From positions 248,001-312,000 of the forward strand of contig JACJYI010000007.1 in the NCBI GenBank assembly GCA_020636225.1: 64,000 nt of DNA. The letters are read 5' to 3'. The notes beneath the pieces are model-generated. The model did not search any database and had not been told where the DNA came from. It worked only from the letters and a program-made list of their open reading frames with translations. Positions within the stretch are counted from its first letter, which is position 1; the number at the start of each line of letters is the position of its first letter. The DNA comes from Lewinellaceae bacterium. Lineage in GTDB: Bacteria > Bacteroidota > Bacteroidia > Chitinophagales > Saprospiraceae. The position numbers were made by a program, and so were the translations under genes. Shown piece after piece: positions 7,855 to 16,338 of this stretch.

Positions 7855-10800
7855 ATGTTTCAGAACTTTATCAAGCGACCCGTCCTGGCGATCGTGGTCT
7901 CGCTGGTGATCATCTTTCTCGGGGTCATGTCGATCGAGACCTTGCCGATCTCCCAGTTTCCGGAGATCGCCCCGCCACGGGTGCTGGTTTCCATTGCCTA
8001 TCCCGGATCCAGTGCCGATGTACTGGTCAAGTCGACGCTCATCCCTCTTGAACGCGCCATCAACGGGGTGCAGGGGATGAAATACATTGTCTCCGATGCC
8101 ACCAGTGCCGGGGAGGCCACCATCCAGGTGATCTTCGAGCTGGGCACCGATCCCAACCAGGCGGTGGTTAACGTCAAGAATCGGATCGACCAGGTGATGA
8201 ACCGCCTTCCCCAGCTTGTCCAGTTGGAAGGCGTGGTCGTCAACCGGGTCCAGCCCAGCATGCTCATGTATGTGAACATGTACAGCACCGACAAGGAGGC
8301 TGACGAAAAATTCCTGTACAACTACGCCAACATCAACATCATCCCGGAGATCCAGCGGATCAATGGGATCGCCACCGCCCAGATCCTGGGCAGCCGCCAG
8401 TATGCCATGCGCATCTGGCTGAAACCTGACCGGATGCGGGCGTACAACGTCTCCTCCGAGGAGGTCATGGAGGCCATCGACGAACAAAGCATCATCGGCC
8501 GCCCCGGCCGTCTCGGACAAGCATCCGGGATTGCCGCTCAATCCCTGGAATACACACTCGTCTATTCCGGCCGGTTTAACACACCGGAGCAATACGGCGA
8601 AGTCATCATCCGGGCCAATGCCGACGGAGAGTTGCTCCGGCTGAAGGATGTGGCCGATATCGAACTGGGAAGTGAATTCTTTGACATCTATTCCAACAAG
8701 GATGGCTACCCGTCTGCCGCCATCGTCCTCAAGCAGAACTATGGTACCAATGCCTCGGATGTCATCGCCCAGGTCAAGGGAAAGATGGAGGAACTGAAGG
8801 CCGACTTTCCGGCGGGTATGGACTATGAGGTCAACTACGACGTCTCCAAGTTCCTCGACGCCTCCATCGAAAAGGTGGTCCATACCCTCCTGGAAGCGTT
8901 CCTGCTGGTGGCCCTGGTCGTATTCATCTTCCTGGGTGACTGGCGTTCGACGCTCATCCCAACCCTGGCTGTCCCCATCTCCTTGATCGGGGCCTTCTTC
9001 GTGATGAAGGGATTCGGCCTGAGCATCAACCTGATCACCCTGTTTGCGCTGGTGCTGGCCATCGGGATCGTGGTGGACAATGCCATCGTCGTAGTGGAAG
9101 CCGTCCACGTCAAGATGCAGGAAGAGAACATCGACGCCTACAAGGCCGTCCGCAAGGTACTCGGAGAAATCGGCGGGGCCATCGTGGCGATCACATTGAT
9201 GATGACCTCGGTCTTCATCCCCGTGGGCTTCATGTCGGGACCGGTGGGAGTGTTCTATCGGCAGTTCTCCATCACCATGGCGGCGTCGATCGTCCTGTCC
9301 GGGGTCGTGGCCCTGACCCTGACACCGGTGCTGTGTGCGATGATCCTGAAGAATACGCATGGGCAGCCGAAACGCCGTACACCGATCGATTTTGTGATCG
9401 ACGGATTCAACCGCTGGTTTGAGAAGCTGACCGGCCGATATGTGCGCCTGCTGGACCGGATCGTGGCCCGACGCCTGATCACCTTTGTCCTGCTGGCCAT
9501 CTTTGCCGTGGGGACAATCCTCATTAACAAGGACCTCCCGGTCGGGTTTATTCCCAGCGAGGACCAGGGGATGATCTATGCCATCATCCAGACACCGCCC
9601 GGCACCACCCTGGAGGCGACCAACAAGGTGGCCCGCAATCTCCAGGAGGTCGCCGAGGAGGTCGAAGGCATCGCCTCCGTCTCCTCCCTGGCCGGGTATG
9701 AAATCCTCACCGAGGGGCGCGGCTCGAATGCCGGCACCTGTCTCATCAACCTGAAGGACTGGACCGAACGCAAGCAGTCGGTCCATGAGATCATTGAGGA
9801 GCTGGAGGAAAAATCCAAGGACTTCGGAGCCGTGATCGAATACTTCGAACCTCCGGCCGTTCCCGGATACGGTGCCGCCGGCGGTCTGTCCTTGCGCCTG
9901 CTGGACAAGACCAACGGCACGGATTACCACGAGTTTGACCGGATCAACCAGGATTTCATGGCAGAGCTGGGCAAGCGGAAGGAGCTGACCGGACTGTTCA
10001 CCTTCTACGCAGCCAACTATCCGCAATATGAATTGCAGATCGACAACAAGCTGGCCATGCAGAAAGGGGTGTCTATCGGCAAGGCCATGGAAAACCTGAA
10101 CATCCTGATTGGTAGCACCTACGAGCAGGGGTTCATTCGCTTTAACAACTTCTTCAAGGTATACACGCAGGCCAGCCCGGAATTCCGGCGCTATCCCAGT
10201 GACATCCTCAATTACTACGTGAAGAATGAGGAAGGCGAAATGGTGCCCTACTCGGCATTCATGAAGATGGTCAAGCGACAAGGCCCCAACGAGATCACCC
10301 GGTACAACCTGTACAACTCCGCGGCGATCCGTGCCGTGCCGAGCAAGGGCTATACCACCGACGACGCTATCCAGGCGGTCCGAGAAGTAGCCGAACAGAA
10401 GCTGCCTCGCGGCTACGATATCGCCTGGGAAGGCTTGTCCTTTGACGAGGCACGCCGGGGCAATGAAGCCATCATCATTTTCCTGGTAGTGCTGGTGTTC
10501 GTGTATCTGGTACTGGCTGCCCAGTACGAGAGTTTCGTATTACCCCTCGTGGTTATTCTGTCCCTGCCAACCGGGGTATTCGGCTCCTTCCTGCTGCTGA
10601 AGGCCCTGGGGCTGGCCAACGACATCTATGCGCAGGTCGGTCTGGTGATGTTGGTCGGCCTGCTGGGTAAGAATGCGGTACTGATCGTGGAATTTGCCGT
10701 ACACAAGCACCAACAGGGCATGTCCGTGCTGAAGGCGGCGATCGAAGGGGCCAAGGTGCGATTCCGTCCGATCCTGATGACCTCCTTTGCCTTCATCGCC

Positions 10801-11046
10801 GGGTTGATCCCGTTGGTGGTGGCGACCGGTGCCGGTGCCATCGGCAACCGGACCATAGGCACATCTGCCCTGGGCGGCATGTTGTTCGGAACCATTTTCG
10901 GGGTGATCGTGATCCCTGGCCTATATTATTTCTTTGGCAAGTTGATCGAAGGACGGAGCCTGATCAAGGGCGAGCAATTCGAGCCACTGACCGAAGACTA
11001 TCACTACAATTTTGCAGACGATGATGAACAAGAAGATGATGAATAA
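7855..11046 (+). CDS. RND multidrug efflux pump, inner-membrane subunit (AcrB/HAE-1 type)
   Basis: A 1063-residue trimeric proton-driven transporter in the inner membrane. It opens with the family signature FIKRPVLAIVVSLVIIFLG, has two large periplasmic loops after TM1 and TM7, and twelve predicted helices. The TM4 proton-relay motif reads GIVVDNAIVVVEAV, so the first Asp (D408) is kept while the neighbouring position, usually a second Asp in AcrB, is Asn. The TM10 Lys is present in GLLGKNAVLIVEFA. The length matches HAE-1 pumps rather than CusA metal pumps. The end overlaps the start of the outer-membrane channel gene, indicating coupled expression. The C-terminus is unusually acidic (FADDDEQEDDE). 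Confidence 0.95.
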   Translation: MFQNFIKRPVLAIVVSLVIIFLGVMSIETLPISQFPEIAPPRVLVSIAYPGSSADVLVKSTLIPLERAINGVQGMKYIVSDATSAGEATIQVIFELGTDPNQAVVNVKNRIDQVMNRLPQLVQLEGVVVNRVQPSMLMYVNMYSTDKEADEKFLYNYANINIIPEIQRINGIATAQILGSRQYAMRIWLKPDRMRAYNVSSEEVMEAIDEQSIIGRPGRLGQASGIAAQSLEYTLVYSGRFNTPEQYGEVIIRANADGELLRLKDVADIELGSEFFDIYSNKDGYPSAAIVLKQNYGTNASDVIAQVKGKMEELKADFPAGMDYEVNYDVSKFLDASIEKVVHTLLEAFLLVALVVFIFLGDWRSTLIPTLAVPISLIGAFFVMKGFGLSINLITLFALVLAIGIVVDNAIVVVEAVHVKMQEENIDAYKAVRKVLGEIGGAIVAITLMMTSVFIPVGFMSGPVGVFYRQFSITMAASIVLSGVVALTLTPVLCAMILKNTHGQPKRRTPIDFVIDGFNRWFEKLTGRYVRLLDRIVARRLITFVLLAIFAVGTILINKDLPVGFIPSEDQGMIYAIIQTPPGTTLEATNKVARNLQEVAEEVEGIASVSSLAGYEILTEGRGSNAGTCLINLKDWTERKQSVHEIIEELEEKSKDFGAVIEYFEPPAVPGYGAAGGLSLRLLDKTNGTDYHEFDRINQDFMAELGKRKELTGLFTFYAANYPQYELQIDNKLAMQKGVSIGKAMENLNILIGSTYEQGFIRFNNFFKVYTQASPEFRRYPSDILNYYVKNEEGEMVPYSAFMKMVKRQGPNEITRYNLYNSAAIRAVPSKGYTTDDAIQAVREVAEQKLPRGYDIAWEGLSFDEARRGNEAIIIFLVVLVFVYLVLAAQYESFVLPLVVILSLPTGVFGSFLLLKALGLANDIYAQVGLVMLVGLLGKNAVLIVEFAVHKHQQGMSVLKAAIEGAKVRFRPILMTSFAFIAGLIPLVVATGAGAIGNRTIGTSALGGMLFGTIFGVIVIPGLYYFFGKLIEGRSLIKGEQFEPLTEDYHYNFADDDEQEDDE

Positions 11047-12466
11047 GACTGCCCTCCTCCTGGGGTGGCTGGTCGTAATCCTGCCAGCCTGCTCCATTCC
11101 CCGGCTCACCACCCGGGTACCGGATGCTCCACTGCCTGCCGTCTATCCCGGACAATCCACGGATACCATCGGACAGACGGCTCGTGTGAACTGGCGCGAT
11201 TACTTTGACGACCCGAACCTGACCGGCCTGATCGATACGGCCCTGGCGAATAACAAGGAGGTCAATATCCTCCTGCAGCGTATCGCCATGGCCCGGAACG
11301 AGATTCTGGCCCGCCAGGGTGAATACCAGCCTGTTGTTGGCGCCGGAACTGGAGCCGACGTAGATAAGGTGGGTCGGTACACCCGAAACGGAGCGGTAGA
11401 GGAAGGACTGGATATCACGGAAGGGAAAGCCTTCCCGGAATTCCTGACCAATCTGCAACTGGGCCTGTTCGCCTCCTGGGAGCTGGACGTTTGGCACAAG
11501 CTGCGCAATGCACAGGAAGTCGCATCCCGGGAATATCTGGCCAGCATGGAAGGACGGAATTTCCTGATCACCAACCTGGTGGCAGAGATCGCACATTCGT
11601 ATTATGAATTGGTGACCCTGGACAACCAGCTGGACAATCTGGAACAGAACATTGCCATCCAGCAGGATGCCTTGAATGTGGTCAATCTGCTCCAGCAGGC
11701 AGGACGAGTCACGTCTTTGGCCGTGAAGCGATTCCAGGCCGAAGTCGAGAAGAACCAGAGCCGGATCTTCGATGTCAGGCAGCAGATCGCCGAGATCGAG
11801 AACCGGGTCAACTTCCTGACCGGTCGCACCCCCCAGCCGGTCGCCCGGCAGTCTGACCGCTTCCTGGATTGGGTGGCTCCGACCATCCGCACCGGGTTGC
11901 CCTCGCAATTGCTGGCTAATCGGCCAGATATCCGACAGACCGAACTGGAACTGTCGGCGGCGAATCTGGATATCCAGGTCGCCCGGGCTGAATTCCTACC
12001 TTCCTTCGGCTTGAACGCCGGGTTGGGCTACCAGGCCTTCCAGCCGAAATATCTGCTCAGTACACCGGAGTCGATGTTGATCTCGCTGGCGGGAGAGGCT
12101 ACTGCCCCGCTGGTCAACCGGAAGGCGATCATCGCCAGGTACCAGAATGCCGGAGCCCGGCAGGTGGAAGCAGCATTCGAGTACGAGCAACGCATCCTGA
12201 ATGCTTACCAGGAAGTGGCTACGCAGTTGTCGAATGTCAACAACCTGGCCAGCAGTTATGCCCTTCGCCAGCAACAGGTCGCCTCGTTGACCGAATCAAT
12301 CACCATCGCCAACCAGCTCTTCCAGAGCGCGCGAGCGGACTACATGGAAGTCCTGCTCACACAGCGTGATGCCCTGGAAGCTCGCATGGAACTGATCGAG
12401 ACAAGGAAGGCCCAAATGGATGCCATCGTGGATCTGTACAAGACCCTGGGAGGCGGATGGCAATAA
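11024..12466 (+). CDS. RND efflux outer-membrane channel (NodT/OprM-type lipoprotein)
   Basis: A TolC-family channel of about 480 residues that completes the tripartite pump. Several ATGs overlap the end of the pump gene (11021, 11024, 11036, 11039); 11024 is reported and 11039 would give the tightest lipoprotein signal (LLLGWLVVILPAC). Two internally repeated halves are visible, each with a long coiled-coil helix pair: NWRDYFDDPNLTGLIDTAL at the start of the first and GLPSQLLANRPDIRQTELEL at the start of the second. The latter (LL.RPDI) is the NodT-family landmark. A strong terminator follows 57 nt after the stop, closing the operon. Confidence 0.93.
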   Translation: MNKKMMNKTALLLGWLVVILPACSIPRLTTRVPDAPLPAVYPGQSTDTIGQTARVNWRDYFDDPNLTGLIDTALANNKEVNILLQRIAMARNEILARQGEYQPVVGAGTGADVDKVGRYTRNGAVEEGLDITEGKAFPEFLTNLQLGLFASWELDVWHKLRNAQEVASREYLASMEGRNFLITNLVAEIAHSYYELVTLDNQLDNLEQNIAIQQDALNVVNLLQQAGRVTSLAVKRFQAEVEKNQSRIFDVRQQIAEIENRVNFLTGRTPQPVARQSDRFLDWVAPTIRTGLPSQLLANRPDIRQTELELSAANLDIQVARAEFLPSFGLNAGLGYQAFQPKYLLSTPESMLISLAGEATAPLVNRKAIIARYQNAGARQVEAAFEYEQRILNAYQEVATQLSNVNNLASSYALRQQQVASLTESITIANQLFQSARADYMEVLLTQRDALEARMELIETRKAQMDAIVDLYKTLGGGWQ

Positions 12467-12522
12467 ACCGCATGCTTCTCGTTCGATCATAGCCTGCCTC
12501 GAAAGCGGGGCAAGCCTGTCTC

Positions 12523-12563
12523 GGCCGGCACCTGGAATGATTCCGGGGCCGGCTGCTTTTTTT
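12523..12563 (+). terminator. Rho-independent terminator of the RND operon
   Basis: The stem is GCCGGC..GCCGGC with an inner CC/GG and GGAA/TTCC around a TGA loop, followed after TGC by a run of seven T. It is nearly fully paired, which makes it one of the clearest terminators in the window. Confidence 0.8.
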
Positions 12564-12730
12564 GGGCAATATTTGACCCGCCACACCGGGATTCAGGAGG
12601 ACTACATCCGCAATTTTGCCGAGTTTATGCAGTAAAGGAAGTCCAAGATAACCCCTGAAGCAACGGCAGTGACGCATATCACTGATGAACCCATCACCGG
12701 CATATACCTTGGGAATAAAATCCTGAGCTC

Positions 12731-12928
12731 ATGAGTGATACAGTGCTGTACATTGCTGCCTTTGTCGTAATCGCCCATTTTGTCCTAGGTATCCTATACC
12801 TGGTTTACAAGCTGATTGGACCGCTACCGGATGATTCATCTGCGAAGGGAGAGAAAGAAGTGGACAGCGACCAAAACCAGGGAGTGCAGCCCCGCGCGCC
12901 CGCAAATCCAACCCAACAGAGTTTGTAA
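12731..12928 (+). CDS. Small single-pass membrane protein
   Basis: A 65-residue protein with one strongly hydrophobic segment at about residues 5-30 (YIAAFVVIAHFVLGILYLVY), followed by a short charged and proline-rich tail rich in D, E and K. The topology is probably N-out/C-in or the reverse; sequence alone does not decide. It sits alone between the efflux terminator and a convergent secreted protein gene. I do not recognise a family. The clear membrane segment and charged tail argue for a real gene. Confidence 0.55.
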   Translation: MSDTVLYIAAFVVIAHFVLGILYLVYKLIGPLPDDSSAKGEKEVDSDQNQGVQPRAPANPTQQSL

Positions 12929-12942
12929 ACGTCCTGTGGCCC

Positions 12943-13350
12943 CTACTTCAGGCGCACTGCCATATCCCCCACCCCTGCCAATTTGGATAAATCTATATCG
13001 TCCACGAGAATAATGGCATTCTTCAGATCGCCCCTGCCCAAACCTTTGGACACGCGGGTCGTACCCAGACCGCCGTCACTGGCAAAGGTGGAAAACCGGA
13101 AGCTGCCTTCCAGGACCATGCCCGGCTTCAGTTTGAGTGAACTCAACTCACCGGGACGTACGATCTCGGCCGATCGTTTTACGCCTTTAGAGGAAACAAA
13201 AGACAAGACCTGAAAGCTGTGGTCTTTCTCCACCCGTATCTTCATCTTGAAGGTTTCCCGGGTAATGGGGTGATCTTTACTGTCTGACTGCGCACAAAGG
13301 GAAAGGCTGGTGATGAGACTCAGTCCGAGGATAAAAACAAGAGACTTCAT
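12943..13350 (-). CDS. Hypothetical secreted protein
   Basis: A 135-residue protein with signal peptide MKSLVFILGLSLITSLSLCAQ. The mature protein is predicted to be mainly beta strands (KMKIRVEKDHSFQVLSF, GMVLEGSFRFSTF) and has no membrane segment. It could be a small periplasmic or surface protein. A TAACTTTG element lies on the minus strand at 13390-13383, 32 nt upstream of the start, and could be its -7 box. No family recognised. The 270 nt between this gene and the next on the minus strand hold no other convincing gene. Confidence 0.65.
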   Translation of the reverse strand: MKSLVFILGLSLITSLSLCAQSDSKDHPITRETFKMKIRVEKDHSFQVLSFVSSKGVKRSAEIVRPGELSSLKLKPGMVLEGSFRFSTFASDGGLGTTRVSKGLGRGDLKNAIILVDDIDLSKLAGVGDMAVRLK

Positions 13351-13621
13351 AGTGATTCAGGATTTTAGGAAAAATTTCCCTTCAAAGTTAGACGGCGCAC
13401 AAGCCCCGGGCATCAACCGTTCGGATGATATTCGAAGATGGTTTTCTAAATATTATCTAATCGGGAAGGACATGAAGATATTTTCAAATGCCTGTACCAA
13501 ACACGAATTCAAGCACAGGCAACTGAAATATATCTACGATCATCACCAGGATGATGTCGAGGGGTTCATGGTCTGGAACGAGTTCTGCTGGAGGGTGTCG
13601 ACAACAGAAAGACACCTGTCT

Positions 13622-14236
13622 CTACCGCCTGACCACCCGGAACGCCAGATCCCGTCCTTGCCCCTGCATGATGGCGAGATTGATCCAGGACAGGGCGAAT
13701 TGCTCCAGCAATGACACCTGTGCCCCCTTGCCGAAATCCCAACAGGTCCCGAAACCGGCATCCAGGGCCAGCTCGCGGGCGATCTGCTTGGCTGACTCGC
13801 TGTCCCCTGCCATGAACATATCCAGTTTCTCGCCTTGATAGACCGGGTCCAGCATATTCTCGAAGCCGGTGGAGTTGAAGCATTTGACCACCTCTCCACC
13901 GGTACGATCCACCAGGGCATGGTAGGCAGTGTCGTAGGGTTCCGGCTTCGACCGGATGGCATTGGTGGCATCAACAAGGGTCTTGCCGGTCACATCCCCC
14001 ATATGGGCGATCACCTCCAGGATAGCAGCAGGAGGCGTAGCGATCAGGATCACATCCGAGTGACTGACAGCGGATGCGATCGAGGTAAATCTCTCCTCCC
14101 CGATCAACCTGGCCAGTTGGACATTCTTCTCACTAAGCGGGAACTGGGCCCCGATCAGGACCGCATGCCCAGCTTCCACCCATTTCCGGGCCAGGGCACC
14201 GCCCACATTTCCCGAACCGATCACACAGATATTCAT
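13622..14236 (-). CDS. NADPH-dependent F420 reductase-like oxidoreductase
   Basis: A 204-residue Rossmann-fold protein. The N-terminus NICVIGSGNVGGALARKWVEAGH carries the GxGxxG dinucleotide site, and the DVILIATPPAAILEVI and TLVDATNAI segments are typical of the F420 reductase/NAD(P)-binding family (COG2085). The late part AKQIARELALDAGF follows the family pattern of relatives that act on NADPH. Bacteroidota generally do not make F420, so here the partner is more likely another flavin or a small-molecule substrate. The ATG at 14236 was chosen because the nucleotide-binding strand begins there; the longer frame adds 20 unrelated residues. A TAAATTTG box lies at 14275-14282 on the minus strand. 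Confidence 0.8.
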   Translation of the reverse strand: MNICVIGSGNVGGALARKWVEAGHAVLIGAQFPLSEKNVQLARLIGEERFTSIASAVSHSDVILIATPPAAILEVIAHMGDVTGKTLVDATNAIRSKPEPYDTAYHALVDRTGGEVVKCFNSTGFENMLDPVYQGEKLDMFMAGDSESAKQIARELALDAGFGTCWDFGKGAQVSLLEQFALSWINLAIMQGQGRDLAFRVVRR

Positions 14237-14305
14237 TGGATTGAGTTGTTGTTGTTCCAAATTGGCGACCCCGGCAAATTTACACCCGACCGTCAACGCC
14301 CGGCG

Positions 14306-14947
14306 TTAAAAATTATAGCGCAAGAAGCCGCCCACCAAGTGGCTGGTGGTCCATTCCTGGTTCCCGGACTGATTCAGATCAGTCATCCAACCGGCCGCCC
14401 ATCGGTGCCACTTTGCTCCCAGCCGGATCCGCTGCGTCAGCGACCAGTTACCGGATGATGGCTGGTAGACCGGGAACAACTCCAGCTGAGCGAAGAGACG
14501 CCAATTGGCGGTCAAGTGAGGTTGATAGCGGAGCAGGCCGAACAGATCCAGGTTCCCCTTCTCGACCAGGTCGGCCACCAGCCAACCGAAAAACAGGAAA
14601 TCTCCCTTGGACCGAACGAGTTGCACGCCAGCCTTGGGCACAAATCCGTTGTTCACGAACGATCCCACACCTACGATTCCGACGCCATTGGGAAAGTTAT
14701 AGGAGATGGCATTGGTCGTCCCAAATGCCGTAGGCGCTTTCTCATAGGTCGTACTGGCCCGGGTTCGGCTGAAGAACAGGAAGGGACCCGGCTGTCCCGA
14801 ACGGTTCTGAAAGAACTTGTACCACATCAGGTCAATACCCGCGCGTTGATGACCGACATAGGTCTCCACCGATTGGGCCCTGGTCGTGCCATTCCAGAGG
14901 AGCACCACCAGGGCCAGGATGAGCAGTTGGATACCGCTTCTCATCAT
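14306..14947 (-). CDS. Hypothetical outer-membrane-type protein coupled to DJ-1 family gene
   Basis: A 213-residue protein starting with a signal peptide (IQLLILALVVLLWNGTTRAQ). The mature part shows alternating aromatic strands (NAISYNFPNGVGIVGVGSF, FLFFGWLVADLV, QRIRLGAKWHRWAAGWMTDL) and ends in FLRYNF, a terminal aromatic residue typical of outer-membrane barrels. Its start codon overlaps the stop of the upstream DJ-1-like gene (ATGA), so the two are co-translated. The longer open frame upstream of 14947 is only the antisense-free continuation inside the DJ-1 gene. Function unknown. Confidence 0.7.
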   Translation of the reverse strand: MMRSGIQLLILALVVLLWNGTTRAQSVETYVGHQRAGIDLMWYKFFQNRSGQPGPFLFFSRTRASTTYEKAPTAFGTTNAISYNFPNGVGIVGVGSFVNNGFVPKAGVQLVRSKGDFLFFGWLVADLVEKGNLDLFGLLRYQPHLTANWRLFAQLELFPVYQPSSGNWSLTQRIRLGAKWHRWAAGWMTDLNQSGNQEWTTSHLVGGFLRYNF

Positions 14948-15822
14948 TTCGCCAGCATGTTCACGAGAAGTCGGGCGGCAGCTGCACCGGAATTCTGTTG
15001 CTGGCCGGTGATCAGGTGACCATCGGCGATGGCATACGAGGAAAAGGGCGCGGCCACCTTGAAGGTGGTGTCCTTCAACTTGCGGGCTTCTGTCTCGATC
15101 CGATAGGGTTGGATCTTCTGGCCGACCGCCTGGTCGGCATACTCCTCTTCCGCGTCTGCAAACCCGGTCCAGGTGCGACCCTTGACGATCAGGTCGCCCG
15201 AGGAAGTGCGGGCGTCCAGGAGAAGGGTGGTCGAGTGGCAAACGGCGGCACTGGGCTTCCCGCTCTCATAAAAAGCGGCAAAGAGTGCTTCCAGGTCATG
15301 GTTGCCCCGGTAGGTATACATGGGCCCCTGGCCGCCCACCAGAAAGATGGCATCATAGTCAGATGCATCTACCGCCCTCAGCTTTCGGGTATGTTCCAGC
15401 ATGTCATTGAACCAGGGCATTTGCATATACCCCAGTGAGATCACGTCGTGGGCGGAATATCCGCTTGGATCGGTCGGGTTGGAGTAGCTGTCCATCATCA
15501 ACTTGCCTCCTTCCGTGGACACCAGCTCCACCTCATAACCGGCTTCCTGGAACACGTGAAGGGGATGGGTCAATTCAGCGGCCCAGAATCCGATAGGCCA
15601 GCCTGTTTGTGCTGAAGTAGCCGGTGAACTGGCCACCATCAGGATCTTTCCCTTGGCTGGCATGCCATGGAGATGTACGTAGGACTGTACTTCGGTGACA
15701 GGATGTCCGGCTTTCGCCGTACCCGTCCTGGCTGGCGCTGCCTTTTCTTGCGCGACCAAACCCCCAAGAGCCAGGCTGGTCAGTACCATGGATAGGAATA
15801 CTTGTTTCATCTTCATATACAT
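14944..15822 (-). CDS. Exported DJ-1/PfpI family protein (Hsp31-like class I glutamine amidotransferase fold)
   Basis: A 292-residue protein with an N-terminal signal sequence (QVFLSMVLTSLALGGLVAQ), so it is probably periplasmic or secreted, which is unusual for this mostly cytosolic family. Family features are ILMVASSPATS, the GFWAAELTHPLHVF block, DAIFLVGGQGPMY, and the nucleophile elbow AAVCHSTTLLL with its cysteine. This layout resembles Hsp31/YhbO-type glyoxalase or chaperone proteins. ATGs at 15822, 15816 and 15810 are all possible starts. The gene is transcribed divergently from an HxlR regulator, and a perfect palindrome lies between them, so control by HxlR is likely. The coupled downstream gene encodes a barrel-like protein. 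Confidence 0.85.
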   Translation of the reverse strand: MYMKMKQVFLSMVLTSLALGGLVAQEKAAPARTGTAKAGHPVTEVQSYVHLHGMPAKGKILMVASSPATSAQTGWPIGFWAAELTHPLHVFQEAGYEVELVSTEGGKLMMDSYSNPTDPSGYSAHDVISLGYMQMPWFNDMLEHTRKLRAVDASDYDAIFLVGGQGPMYTYRGNHDLEALFAAFYESGKPSAAVCHSTTLLLDARTSSGDLIVKGRTWTGFADAEEEYADQAVGQKIQPYRIETEARKLKDTTFKVAAPFSSYAIADGHLITGQQQNSGAAAARLLVNMLAK

Positions 15823-15890
15823 TTCTTTGAGACCGCTAAATTGCAGCCGGTATCCATCCCGACCATGTGTATCACCAAAATGTTCGATAC

Positions 15891-15908
15891 ATACTTTTTA
15901 GAAAGTAT
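15891..15908. promoter_or_regulatory. Palindromic operator candidate between DJ-1-like gene and hxlR-type regulator
   Basis: ATACTTTTTAGAAAGTAT is a perfect 7-bp inverted repeat around a 4-nt centre. It sits in the 106-nt divergent promoter region, 20 nt before the regulator start. HxlR-type regulators bind such AT-rich palindromes of the form GTAC/TATC-like half-sites, so autoregulation and control of the divergent gene are a fair inference. Confidence 0.55.
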
Positions 15909-15928
15909 ACTAAAAATCAAGTATTTAT

Positions 15929-16264
15929 ATGCCTGACTTTCTCTACAACGGCAAGGTGTATTACAATCCGGTCCAATTGGTCATGGAGCAGATCGGAGGC
16001 AGCTGGAAGATGCCGATCCTCTGGCGGCTGCAGGACAAGACCATGCGATACAGTGAACTCCGCCGGATCCCTCATATCTCGGACAAGATGCTGACCACCC
16101 AACTGCGGCAGCTGGAAACGGACGGATATATCCATCGGGAGGTATTTCCGGTGGTCCCTCCGAAAACGGAATACTCCCTGACGGAAAAAGGGAGGGCCGT
16201 GATCCCCTTGATCGTCCAGATCCGGAATTATGGACTGAAGCTGATGGAGGAAGCAAACGTCTGA
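15929..16264 (+). CDS. HxlR-family winged-helix transcriptional regulator
   Basis: A 111-residue regulator. The HxlR pattern is complete: GGSWKMPILWRLQDKTMRYSEL (helix-turn-helix start), RIPHISDKMLTTQLRQLETDGYIHRE (recognition helix and turn) and VPPKTEYSLTEKGRAVIPLI (wing). Members are usually small dimeric sensors of electrophiles or redox state and repress or activate a neighbouring detoxification gene. The divergent secreted DJ-1/PfpI protein is the obvious target. No cysteine is visible in the translated sequence, so direct thiol sensing by this protein is unlikely. Confidence 0.9.
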   Translation: MPDFLYNGKVYYNPVQLVMEQIGGSWKMPILWRLQDKTMRYSELRRIPHISDKMLTTQLRQLETDGYIHREVFPVVPPKTEYSLTEKGRAVIPLIVQIRNYGLKLMEEANV

Positions 16265-16338
16265 CCGGCGGGTCACATCACCTTTTGATTTTTAGTCAGG
16301 CATCAGGACGATTGCCGGGAACCATCTATCTTTCGATC

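Noticed and set aside
7693..10281. 862-codon open frame on the minus strand opposite the RND pump
   Set aside because: It has a strong codon-bias shadow character (rich in D, H, G, Q), no domain, and lies fully antisense to a clear RND pump gene.
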